Source of the DNA: Nevskia soli DSM 19509
GTDB lineage: Bacteria; Pseudomonadota; Gammaproteobacteria; Nevskiales; Nevskiaceae
Assembly: GCF_000711955.1 (NCBI RefSeq)
Contig: NZ_JONR01000037.1
Location: 1 to 49,588, forward strand
Direction: 5' to 3'
Length of the DNA stretch: 49,588 nt
The translations under genes and the position numbers were made by a program. Each line of letters opens with the position of its first letter. Position 1 is the stretch's first letter. Below the pieces are notes generated by a model that saw only the letters and a list, made by a program, of their open reading frames with translations, did not search any database and had not been told where the DNA came from. Positions 33,936 through 41,870 of the stretch are shown here, one piece after another.

Positions 33936-35464
33936 ACCTGGCCCGGCTGCTGCTGCGAACCGCGTTGGCCTCCCCCGAGCGTCCGGCGCTTTATCTGGGC
34001 GAAGAGTTGATCTGCGACTACGGCACGCTTGCCGGGCGCGCGGCCCGCGTCGGCGGCTTCCTGCAAGGGCGGCTCGGCCTGCCGCCGGGCGCGCGTGTCG
34101 GCATCTGGATGGCCAATATCCCCGCATACCTGGAAGTGCTGTACGGCGCCTGGTTCGCCGGCCTGGTGGTGGTGCCGATCAATGCCAAGCTCCATCCGCG
34201 CGAGGCGGAATACATCCTGCGCGACGCGCAGGCTACCGTGCTGTTCGTATCGGAGGATCTGGCTGGCGGCATCGCGCCGCTGCTGGACGGCCACCCGGCG
34301 ATCCGCCACGTGTTTGTCCCCGGCACCGCCGAATACCGATCCCTCCATACGGCCAGGCCCCTGGGTGACATCCACCAGCGGGACGCCGATGACATCGCCT
34401 GGCTGTTCTACACCTCCGGTACCACCGGCCGTCCCAAGGGCGTGATGGAGACTCACGGCAACCTGCTTGCCATGATTTCCTGTTACTTCATGGACGTCGA
34501 CGCGCCCTCCGGGGACGACGCCCTGGTCTATGCGGCACCGGCCTCGCACGCGGCCGGCATGCTCAATTTTCCGCATGTCATCGCCGGGGCCCGGCACATC
34601 ATGCCCAGGTCGGCGGGCTTCGACCCGGCGGAGTTGGTCGAGCTGGCATCCTGTCATGGACGCCTGTCCTTGTTCGCCGCTCCAACGATGATCAAGCGCC
34701 TGGTGGATCACGTCCGTGATGCGGGTGCCGATTCTTCGTTGTTCAAGACCATCGTCTATGGCGGAGGCCCGATGTACGTCGCCGATGTGCGCCAGGCATT
34801 GGACGTGATGGGCAATTGCTTCGTGCAGATCTACGGGCAGGGCGAGAGCCCCATGACCATTACCGCCCTCGGCCGCCATCACCTGCAGGACAGCGGCCAC
34901 CCGCGTTACCTCGAGCGCATCGCCTCGGTCGGCGTTGCGCAGAGCCTGGTCGAGGTACGCGTGGCGGACAGCCATGGCGTGACGCTGCCCGCCGGTGAAG
35001 CCGGTGAAGTATTGGTGCGCGGACCCAGCGTCATGCGAGGCTACTGGAACAATCCGGAGGCGACAGCCAAGACTGTGCGCGATGGCTGGCTCTTCACCGG
35101 CGATGTCGGCTGCCTGGACGAGGACGGCTTCCTCACGCTCAAGGATCGCACCAAGGACGTCATCATCAGCGGCGGCTCCAACATCTACCCGCGCGAAGTG
35201 GAGGAAGTGCTGCTGCAGCACCCGCAGGTGCACGAGGTCTCGGTGGTGGGGCGCCCGCACGCGGAGTGGGGTGAGGAAGTGGTGGCCTTCGTGGTGGTGA
35301 AGAGCGGTTGCGCCATCGAAGCGGTCGAGCTCGATTCGCTGTGCCTGCAGAACATCGCGCGCTTCAAGCGGCCGAAGCATTATCAGTTTGTCCATTCCCT
35401 GCCGAAGAGCAACTACGGCAAGGTGTTGAAGACCGCGCTGCGCGAGAGCCTGGCGCAGGAGTAG
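33932..35464 (+). CDS. AMP-forming acyl-CoA synthetase
   Basis: A 510-residue ANL-superfamily ligase. The AMP-binding P-loop-like motif WLFYTSGTTGRPKG lies near residues 157-170. YGQGESPMTITAL, GDVGCLDEDGFLTLKDRTKD and ISGGSNIYPREVEEVLLQHP follow, and the C-terminal catalytic lysine is in SNYGKVLKTALRE (about K497). It probably converts the 3-oxo acid released by the carboxylase (acetoacetate or a longer or aromatic analogue) to its CoA ester, using ATP and CoA. It overlaps the thiolase by ATGA, so the two act in sequence and are coupled. Chain specificity cannot be read. Confidence 0.87.
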   Translation: MNLARLLLRTALASPERPALYLGEELICDYGTLAGRAARVGGFLQGRLGLPPGARVGIWMANIPAYLEVLYGAWFAGLVVVPINAKLHPREAEYILRDAQATVLFVSEDLAGGIAPLLDGHPAIRHVFVPGTAEYRSLHTARPLGDIHQRDADDIAWLFYTSGTTGRPKGVMETHGNLLAMISCYFMDVDAPSGDDALVYAAPASHAAGMLNFPHVIAGARHIMPRSAGFDPAELVELASCHGRLSLFAAPTMIKRLVDHVRDAGADSSLFKTIVYGGGPMYVADVRQALDVMGNCFVQIYGQGESPMTITALGRHHLQDSGHPRYLERIASVGVAQSLVEVRVADSHGVTLPAGEAGEVLVRGPSVMRGYWNNPEATAKTVRDGWLFTGDVGCLDEDGFLTLKDRTKDVIISGGSNIYPREVEEVLLQHPQVHEVSVVGRPHAEWGEEVVAFVVVKSGCAIEAVELDSLCLQNIARFKRPKHYQFVHSLPKSNYGKVLKTALRESLAQE

Positions 35465-35563
35465 CGCGCACGTGGCTGGCGGCAGGGGCAGTGGATCGTG
35501 GCGTAGTCCCGCTGTCCTGGATCCGCGCCGATGCCGCGGCGATGAATGGAGAGGAGAGAAAGA

Positions 35564-36373
35564 ATGAGCGATGCGGACGATTTCCGCTTGGATGGCAAGG
35601 CGGCCCTGATCACCGGCGGTGCGCGCGGCATCGGCGCGGAATGCGCCAGGGTCCTGGCCGCCGCCGGCGCCGACGTGATGCTCACCGATCTGCCGGGCCC
35701 CACGGGGCCGGCTACGGCCGAGTCGATTGCCGGCGGCAGGGCCGCCTATCGGGATCTTGATGTCACGCGCGAGCAGGATTGGATCGCCGCAATCGATGCC
35801 ACCATTTCCACCTTCGGCCGCCTCGACATCCTGGTCAACAACGCCGGCATCGAGATCATGGGCGAGATCGCCGACGTCTCGCAGGACGAGTTCCGCCGTA
35901 TCATGGCCATCAACGTCGAAGGCGTTTACCTCGGCTGCAAGCAGGCGGTCCGGGCGATGCGGCCCCGCGGTCGAAGCGCGGGCGGCGGTTCCATCATCAA
36001 CATCTCCTCGGTCGCCGGCATGGTCGGCGTGCCCTGGTTGTCCGCTTACAGCGCCAGCAAGGGCGCCGTGCGCACCTTGACCAAGGGCGTGGCGGTCGAA
36101 TGCGGCCGGCTCGGCTACGGCATCCGCTGTAATTCCGTGCATCCGGGAGTGGTGGCGACCGAAATGGCGGAATCGTTTTTCCGCAAGAACCAGGCCCTGG
36201 CCGGAGCCGAGTCCTTGGAGCAGATCGCCACCGTTTTCACCCAGGCCCATCCCATTGGCCGCATGGGCGTTCCGCGGGACATCGCCAATGCCGTGCGCTT
36301 TCTCGCCTCGGATGCCGCGGCCTGGATCACCGGTGCCGAGCTGGCGGTCGATGGCGGCTGGACCGCGACCTAG
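35564..36373 (+). CDS. short-chain dehydrogenase/reductase (secondary alcohol dehydrogenase candidate)
   Basis: A 269-residue classical SDR. The cofactor loop is ALITGGARGIGAECARV, with D57-type acidic residues in MLTDLPGP favouring NAD. NNAGIEIMG is present, and the catalytic set is S149, Y162 and K166 (INISSVAG and SAYSASKGA). The tail ASDAAAWITGAELAVDGGW is typical. In ketone-carboxylase gene sets such an enzyme oxidises the secondary alcohol to the ketone, as 1-phenylethanol dehydrogenase does. A 3-hydroxyacid or steroid substrate is also possible. The ATG at 35564 has a strong ribosome-binding site (ggagaggagag), and an ATG 18 bases upstream is less likely. Confidence 0.88.
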   Translation: MSDADDFRLDGKAALITGGARGIGAECARVLAAAGADVMLTDLPGPTGPATAESIAGGRAAYRDLDVTREQDWIAAIDATISTFGRLDILVNNAGIEIMGEIADVSQDEFRRIMAINVEGVYLGCKQAVRAMRPRGRSAGGGSIINISSVAGMVGVPWLSAYSASKGAVRTLTKGVAVECGRLGYGIRCNSVHPGVVATEMAESFFRKNQALAGAESLEQIATVFTQAHPIGRMGVPRDIANAVRFLASDAAAWITGAELAVDGGWTAT

Positions 36374-36384
36374 GAAACCCGTGG

Positions 36385-36693
36385 GTGACGGAAGCCCAGC
36401 CCGGCGACACGGCCAGTATCAGACCTGAGGAAACATACTTGCTTCGGATTCGGCCAATTGACCTGACACTGACCGAACGCGAGGAGGAGATTCTGGCCTT
36501 TTTGATGCGCGGAAAGTCGAACCGGGAGATCGCAACTTGCATTTTCCGGTCGGAAGATACTGTCAAGTATCATCTGAAGAATATCTACCAGAAGCTCGGC
36601 GTCAGTGGGCGCCTTCAAGCGATTCTCGTTGCAATCGACATGCATCCGGTGAATCCTCCGCCGGAAGCGACGGCACGCCAACTCCCACGCTGA
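36385..36693 (+). CDS. short stand-alone LuxR-type HTH protein, possibly a remnant
   Basis: A 102-residue protein holding little except a LuxR/GerE DNA-binding domain: LTLTEREEEILAFLMRGKSN, REIATCIFRSEDTVKYHLKN and IYQKLGVSGRLQA. This resembles the C-terminal end of large LAL (MalT-like) regulators. It starts with GTG 12 bases after the SDR stop, without a convincing ribosome-binding site. Base composition is visibly lower in G+C than the neighbours. It may be a functional small regulator or the leftover tail of a larger, deleted activator. The truncated SDR next to it favours the second view. Confidence 0.55.
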   Translation: MTEAQPGDTASIRPEETYLLRIRPIDLTLTEREEEILAFLMRGKSNREIATCIFRSEDTVKYHLKNIYQKLGVSGRLQAILVAIDMHPVNPPPEATARQLPR

Positions 36694-36745
36694 CGTCCAG
36701 CGGACGCCGGCGACCTCTTCGGTAACAGCCAGCACCAGGCCGCCA

Positions 36746-36835
36746 CTACATTTGAACGGCGCCTCCATCGACGAATACTTCTGTTCCAGTCATAAAGCCT
36801 GATTCGCTCGAAGCCGGGAACGGCGCCGCTGCCGC
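36746..36835 (-). pseudogene. C-terminal fragment of an SDR dehydrogenase
   Basis: On the minus strand this stretch reads PFPASSESGFMTGTEVFVDG followed by GAVQM and a stop (36746-36748). This is the typical SDR carboxyl end, in which a conserved TGTE or TGAE and DGG close the fold. Upstream similarity fades at about 36835 and no start or body of the gene is present. It is a decayed remnant lying tail to tail with the short LuxR gene. The 36694-37026 interval otherwise shows only a palindrome (36975-37010). Confidence 0.6.
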
Positions 36836-36974
36836 ACCGGAATGCCTACATGACTGTAGTGCAGGTTGCGGATACCGGGCTGCGGACGGCTACACGCTGG
36901 CCTCTCGACACACCGCTGCGCGTGCACTCGGGGCGAACCGGGATTGGCGTTGTTCAGCTGGAGAACCGCCCTTG

Positions 36975-37010
36975 CCTGGGCCCCCACCGCACAGCGCGGA
37001 AGGGCCCAGG
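36975..37010 (-). terminator. inverted repeat downstream of the fumarase gene
   Basis: The nine-base arms cctgggccc and gggcccagg are separated by 18 bases, 17 bases after the fumarase stop. There is no U-run. It may be a terminator or an mRNA-stabilising hairpin. Confidence 0.4.
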
Positions 37011-37026
37011 CTGAAGCCGCAGTGGC

Positions 37027-38544
37027 TCAGGCGACGACGACCGGAATCTTCCCGATCTTCGCCTGCCATTCCTTCGGCCCGGTCTGGTGCACCGAGGTGC
37101 CCTTGGAATCGACGGCGACGGTGACCGGCATGTCCTTCACTTCGAACTCGTAGATCGCTTCCATGCCGAGGTCGGCGAAGGCGACGGTGCGCGAAGCCTT
37201 GATCGCCTTGGAGACGAGGTAGGCCGCGCCGCCGACGGCCATGAGGTACACCGCCTTGTTGTCGCGGATGGCGTCGATGGCGATCTGGCCGCGTTCGGAC
37301 TTGCCGACCATGCCGAGCAGGCCGGTCTGCTCCAGCATCTGGCGGGTGAACTTGTCCATGCGGGTGGCTGTGGTGGGACCGGCGGGGCCGACGACTTCGT
37401 CGCGCACCGGGTCGACCGGGCCGACGTAGTAGATGAAGCGGTTGGTGAAGTCGACCGGCAGCTTTTCGCCCTTGTTGAGCATGTCGATCATGCGCTTGTG
37501 CGCGGCGTCGCGGCCGGTGAGCAGCTTGCCGTTGAGCAGGATGGTCTCGCCCGGCTTCCAGCTCGCCACTTCCTCGTGGGTGACGGTGTCGAGGTTGACG
37601 CGGCGGCCCTTGGAGGTGTCGTAGGTGAGCTTGGGCCAGTCTTCGAGCGAGGGCGGGTCCAGCGCCACCGGGCCGGAGCCGTCGAGCACGAAGTGGGCAT
37701 GGCGGGTGGCGGCGCAGTTGGGGATCATCGCCACCGGCAGGTTGGCGGCGTGCGTCGGGTAGTCGAGGATCTTCACGTCGAGCACGGTGGTGAGGCCGCC
37801 CAGGCCCTGCGCGCCGACGCCCAGGGCATTGACCTTGTCGTACAGCTCGATGCGCAGTTCTTCCAGCTTGTTCTGCGGGCCGCGCGCGATCAGCTGCGGC
37901 ATGTCGATCGACTCCATCAGCGCTTCCTTGGCCAGCAGCATGGCCTTCTCGGCGGTGCCGCCGATGCCGATGCCGAGCATGCCCGGCGGGCACCAGCCGG
38001 CGCCCATGGTCGGCACGGTCTTCAGCACCCAGTCGACGATGGAGTCCGAGGGGTTGAGCATGACGAACTTGGACTTGGCCTCGGAGCCGCCGCCCTTGGC
38101 GGCGACGATGACTTCGACTTCGTGGCCCGGCACCACCGAGACGTTGACCACGGCCGGGGTGTTGTCCTTGGTGTTCTTGCGGGTGAAGGCCGGATCGGCG
38201 AGCACCGAGGCGCGCAGCTTGTTGTCCGGGTGGTTGTAGGCGCGGCGCACGCCTTCGTTGACCATGTCCTCGACGCCCATGGTGGCGTCGTCCCAGCGCA
38301 CGTTCATGCCGATCTTGAGGAAGACGGTGACGATGCCGGTGTCCTGGCAGATCGGGCGGTGGCCCTCGGCGCAGAGGCGCGAGTTGATCAGGATCTGGGC
38401 GATGGCGTCCTTCGCGGCCGGCGACTGCTCGCGCTCGTAGGCGGCGGCGAGGTTCTTGATGTAGTCGACGGGGTGGTAATAGGAGATGTACTGGAGGGCG
38501 TCGGCGACGCTCTGGATCAGGTCGTCCTGCTTGATGGCGGTCAT
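37027..38544 (-). CDS. class I fumarate hydratase (iron-sulphur)
   Basis: A 505-residue enzyme of the citric acid cycle that interconverts fumarate and malate through a [4Fe-4S] cluster. The first cluster cysteine is in RLCAEGHRPICQDTG. GAGWCPPGMLGIGIGGTAEK and ATRHAHFVLDGSG are conserved family blocks, the first with another likely ligand. The C-terminal beta-type part has YYVGPVDPVRDEVVGPAGPT and TRMDKFTRQML. Both domains are fused in one chain, as in FumA/FumB. The ATG at 38544 starts the family alignment. The gene is monocistronic here. Being oxygen-labile, it is typical of cells with good iron supply. Confidence 0.95.
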   Translation of the reverse strand: MTAIKQDDLIQSVADALQYISYYHPVDYIKNLAAAYEREQSPAAKDAIAQILINSRLCAEGHRPICQDTGIVTVFLKIGMNVRWDDATMGVEDMVNEGVRRAYNHPDNKLRASVLADPAFTRKNTKDNTPAVVNVSVVPGHEVEVIVAAKGGGSEAKSKFVMLNPSDSIVDWVLKTVPTMGAGWCPPGMLGIGIGGTAEKAMLLAKEALMESIDMPQLIARGPQNKLEELRIELYDKVNALGVGAQGLGGLTTVLDVKILDYPTHAANLPVAMIPNCAATRHAHFVLDGSGPVALDPPSLEDWPKLTYDTSKGRRVNLDTVTHEEVASWKPGETILLNGKLLTGRDAAHKRMIDMLNKGEKLPVDFTNRFIYYVGPVDPVRDEVVGPAGPTTATRMDKFTRQMLEQTGLLGMVGKSERGQIAIDAIRDNKAVYLMAVGGAAYLVSKAIKASRTVAFADLGMEAIYEFEVKDMPVTVAVDSKGTSVHQTGPKEWQAKIGKIPVVVA

Positions 38545-38780
38545 TGGGGCTTCGATGGCTGGTGGGGGCAAGGTCTGGCTGGGGCGCACTGTAAACGCAT
38601 GCGCGATTCAGGCCAACCCATGGTTCCGGGGGGCGATCCCGGTTATGCCGGATATTTCTTCTGAAACAAGCACTAACCGGCGTTCCGAGGCGCTCCCTCT
38701 ACCTGGCCCCGGAGCGCCGGCAATGCCGTCTCGTCCCGTCGGATGAGCGCAAAACCCCCGGCCGTGGCCTAGAATGGCGG

Positions 38781-38992
38781 CCTCGCAGGTGTCCCCGGCC
38801 GCAAACGCCGGGGATTAAACGGGAAGCCGGTAAGGATGGTGGCTCGCCACTTCCAATCCCGGCACTGCCCCCGCAACGGTAGATGGGAAGAGGCGGCAAC
38901 AAGCCACTGGAGCGATCCGGGAAGGCGCCGCTGGAACGGGATGCTCCTATGCAGGGCGCCCATTCACCCATGAGTCCGGAGACCGGCCCGCG
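38781..38992 (+). promoter_or_regulatory. cobalamin (adenosylcobalamin) riboswitch
   Basis: All main conserved pieces appear in order: aacgggaagccggt (38818-38831), the B12 box gcactgcccccgcaacggt (38862-38880), gccactgg (38903-38910), gggaaggcgc (38919-38928) and atgagtccggagaccggcc (38970-38988). Binding of cobalamin represses expression of the downstream receptor gene btuB at 39083. The fumarase to btuB interval (38545-39082) contains this riboswitch and no gene. Confidence 0.95.
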
Positions 38993-39082
38993 ATGGGGTC
39001 AGCCGTGGCACGGAGATCGACTCCGGTCCGGCTGAATGTATTCACCGTCAGGCCTGCGGGGACGCAGGCTACCGGAGCCATC

Positions 39083-40948
39083 ATGAAGACCTTCGCCGTT
39101 GTCGGGTTGGCGCTCGCGCCCGCCTTTGCTTTTGCCGCCGATCCCGCTGTTTCCCCTTCCGCAGATGCCCAGCTGCAGCCGGTGGTGGTCACCGGTACGC
39201 GCACGCCGGTTGCCGAGGCCGATACGCTGGCGCAGACCATCGTCATCGACCGCGCCGAGATCGAGCGCGCCCAGGCCGGCGATGTCGCCGACATCCTGCG
39301 CCAGTACGCCGGGCTTGAAGTCGCCCGCTCCGGCGGCCCGGGGCAGCAGGCCTCGCTGTTCACCCGCGGCAGCAACAGCAACTACACCCTGGTGCTGCTC
39401 GACGGTGTGCGCGTCAACAACGGCACCACCGGCGGCGCGGCCCTGCCGAACATCAATCCCGAGATGATCGAGCGCATCGAGGTGGTGGAAGGGCCGCGCT
39501 CGGCGCTGTACGGCAGCGACGCCATCGGCGGCGTGGTCAACATCATCACGCGCAAATCGGGACCGGCGCAGCTCGACGCCAACATCGGCGGCGGCTCCTT
39601 CGGCACCATCCAGGGCGGCGCGGCGATCCGCGATGCCGGCACGGTGGACGGCCATGCCTTCGGCTTCGCGCTGGGCGCGCAGCAGCAGCGCAGCAATGGC
39701 ATCCCGCCGTTTGCCGGCCCCCTGCCGGGCTCGGACGATAACCGCGCCTTCCGCAACCGCACCCTCGACGGCAACGCCGAGATCCAGCTGGGCGGCGTGC
39801 GCCTGCAGGCACGCGCCTGGGACGCGGAAGGCAAGGACCGCTATCAGAACGAGACTTCCGATCCGGTCACTTTCGCCACCGCCGGCTTCTCACCCGCCGA
39901 CCAGGATTTCCGCAACCAGATCTTCGCGCTGGAAGCCAGCACGCATCTCACCGGCAACTGGCTGAGCGAACTCACCCTCAGCCGCAGCCTCGATCGCCTG
40001 GCGCAGAATCAGGCGCCGGATTTCGTGCGCACCATCCGCCCGGAAGCCGACTGGCACAACGTGCTGGCGCTGGGCCTGTACAACCGCCTGTCCTTCGGCG
40101 CACGCGCCGCGCGCGAACGCGTCGATGCGGTGTCCTCGTTCGGCGCGCCCATCGCGGAAGCCAAGGACACCGATTACGGTTATGTGCAGGACGAGTTCAA
40201 CTACGGTTCACAGCATGTCGTGGCCGCGGTCAACTACCTGCATGACGGCGCGTTCGGCGAGCGTTTCAACTGGAATGCGGAATACGGCTTCGACGTGCTC
40301 CAGGGCACCCGGCTGATCGCCACCGCCGGCAGCGGCTTTCATTCGCCGACCGCGGAAGACCGCTTCGGCTCCGGCGGCAATCCCGATCTGCAGCCCGAGA
40401 AAGCGCTCAACTACGAGGTCGGTGTCAGGCAGGCCATCACCACGCACCAGAGCATCGAACTGCGCCTGTTCCGCAATGATGTGCAGGACCTGATCGAGTA
40501 CGTGCCGCCCAACTTCACCGCCGTCAACGTCGAGCACAGCCGCAATGACGGCCTGCAGCTCGACTGGAACTACACCGACGCGGACTGGACCGCGCACGTC
40601 AAGGGCATCTGGCAGGATCCGCGCGACCGCGATACCCATACCCAGCTGCTGCGCCGCGCCCGCTCCATCCTCAGCGCGGAGCTCAATCGCCGCCTGGGCC
40701 GCTTCGATGTGGGCGGCAACTTCTACACCAGCAGCCAGCGCCACGACGTCGATGCGGTCAACTTCGGCAACACCACCACCGGCGGCTACGGCATGCTCGC
40801 TCTCAGCGCCGGGGTACGCCTGACGCGGGATCTGCGCTTCGACCTGCGCGGCGAAAACGTGCTGAACCATCATTATCAGACCGTCTCCGGCTACAACCAG
40901 CCGGGCAGCGCCGTCTACGCCACGCTGCGCTACTCCCTGCCGCTTTGA
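39083..40948 (+). CDS. btuB: TonB-dependent vitamin B12 receptor BtuB
   Basis: A 621-residue outer-membrane receptor that imports cobalamins using TonB energy. A signal peptide (about residues 1-19) precedes a TonB-box-like segment PVVVTGTRTPVAEADTL. The plug domain shows IVIDRAEIERAQAGDVADIL, VLLDGVRVNNGT and VEGPRSALYGSDAIGGVVNI. The barrel ends in GYNQPGSAVYATLRYSLPL. The upstream cobalamin riboswitch supports the B12 ligand strongly. The ATG at 39083 begins the signal peptide. The open frame continues upstream into the riboswitch. No B12 ABC genes are adjacent. Confidence 0.93.
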   Translation: MKTFAVVGLALAPAFAFAADPAVSPSADAQLQPVVVTGTRTPVAEADTLAQTIVIDRAEIERAQAGDVADILRQYAGLEVARSGGPGQQASLFTRGSNSNYTLVLLDGVRVNNGTTGGAALPNINPEMIERIEVVEGPRSALYGSDAIGGVVNIITRKSGPAQLDANIGGGSFGTIQGGAAIRDAGTVDGHAFGFALGAQQQRSNGIPPFAGPLPGSDDNRAFRNRTLDGNAEIQLGGVRLQARAWDAEGKDRYQNETSDPVTFATAGFSPADQDFRNQIFALEASTHLTGNWLSELTLSRSLDRLAQNQAPDFVRTIRPEADWHNVLALGLYNRLSFGARAARERVDAVSSFGAPIAEAKDTDYGYVQDEFNYGSQHVVAAVNYLHDGAFGERFNWNAEYGFDVLQGTRLIATAGSGFHSPTAEDRFGSGGNPDLQPEKALNYEVGVRQAITTHQSIELRLFRNDVQDLIEYVPPNFTAVNVEHSRNDGLQLDWNYTDADWTAHVKGIWQDPRDRDTHTQLLRRARSILSAELNRRLGRFDVGGNFYTSSQRHDVDAVNFGNTTTGGYGMLALSAGVRLTRDLRFDLRGENVLNHHYQTVSGYNQPGSAVYATLRYSLPL

Positions 40949-40955
40949 CGGGGAC

Positions 40956-40990
40956 CCTGGCGCCTCTGCCCGATGGGGAGAGGCGCCAGG
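40956..40990. terminator. bidirectional hairpin between btuB and the yhhQ-like gene
   Basis: The 12-bp arms cctggcgcctct and agaggcgccagg enclose an 11-base loop, eight bases after the btuB stop. It lacks a U-run on either side but is in the right place to end two convergent transcripts. Confidence 0.5.
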
Positions 40991-41083
40991 CGCTACCGTG
41001 GTATCAAGTAATGAACGATGCAGTCGAATCGACGGCTGCGTTTATCCCGGGCCGAGCCGGGAGAACCGGACGATCCAAGGCAA

Positions 41084-41833
41084 TCAGGGCGAGCCCGGCG
41101 GCACGCGGTAGCCGTACTTGCGCGTCTCGCCCTCGTCGCGCAGCGAGAACGGGGTGAAGTTGGTGTGGCGGTCGAAGGTGTCGACGCCTTCGGCGCGCTT
41201 GAGGCGGGCGACGACCCAGTAGACCAGCGGCGTCGACAGCACCTCGACCCCGACCTTGAAGGTCCAGTTGAAGGCGATCACCGCGAACAGGGCCTGGTTG
41301 GTCCAGATGCCGGCGAAGGCGATGGGGTAGAACAGCAGCGAGTCCACCGCCTGGCCGCACACGGTGGAGCCGACGGTGCGGGTCCACAGCCAGCGGCCCT
41401 CGGTGTAGACCTTCATCTTGGCCAGCACGAAGGAATTGACGAAGTCGCCGCAGAGGTAGGCGAACATGCTGGCGGCGACGATGCGCCAGGTGCCGCCGAA
41501 GACCACTTCCAGCGCCGGCTGCAGGGTGGCGTTGTAGGGCTCCGTGGGACTGGCCGGCACATGGACGATGAACTGGGTCATCACCGTGGCGAAGACCAGC
41601 GCGCTGAACCCGGCCCAGGCGACGCGGCGGGCGCGGGCATAGCCGTAGACCTCGGTGATGACGTCGTCGAACAGGTAGCTGATGGGAAAGAACAGGTTGC
41701 CGGCGCCGAAGCTGGCGGCGCCGATCAGCGGCAGGGTCACGGTGCAGACCTTGGCCGGCCCGATCAGGTTGGAGCACAGCAGCACCACCACCATGCCGAC
41801 CATCAGGAATTCGTAATAGCGGAAGCTGCGCAT
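41084..41833 (-). CDS. yhhQ: queuosine precursor transporter YhhQ
   Basis: A 249-residue inner-membrane protein with about six helices. FRYYEFLMVGMVVVLLCSNL starts the first, GAGNLFFPISYLFDDVITEV is the conserved YhhQ block, and GSTVCGQAVDSLLFYPIAFAG is also family-specific. YhhQ imports preQ0 and preQ1 for tRNA queuosine synthesis. Its presence suggests salvage of the precursor. The ATG at 41833 begins the family alignment. It converges with btuB and lies 37 bases downstream of the patatin gene stop on the same strand. Confidence 0.92.
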   Translation of the reverse strand: MRSFRYYEFLMVGMVVVLLCSNLIGPAKVCTVTLPLIGAASFGAGNLFFPISYLFDDVITEVYGYARARRVAWAGFSALVFATVMTQFIVHVPASPTEPYNATLQPALEVVFGGTWRIVAASMFAYLCGDFVNSFVLAKMKVYTEGRWLWTRTVGSTVCGQAVDSLLFYPIAFAGIWTNQALFAVIAFNWTFKVGVEVLSTPLVYWVVARLKRAEGVDTFDRHTNFTPFSLRDEGETRKYGYRVPPGSP

Positions 41834-41870
41834 GAGCGGTCCAGGCTGTGTCGAGCGGGGTGGGGACAGT

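Noticed and set aside
36845..36858. Palindrome ctaca-tgac-tgtag as an operator
   Set aside because: It is a five-base stem in a degenerate gene scar with no adjacent gene start. It is too short to support a claim.
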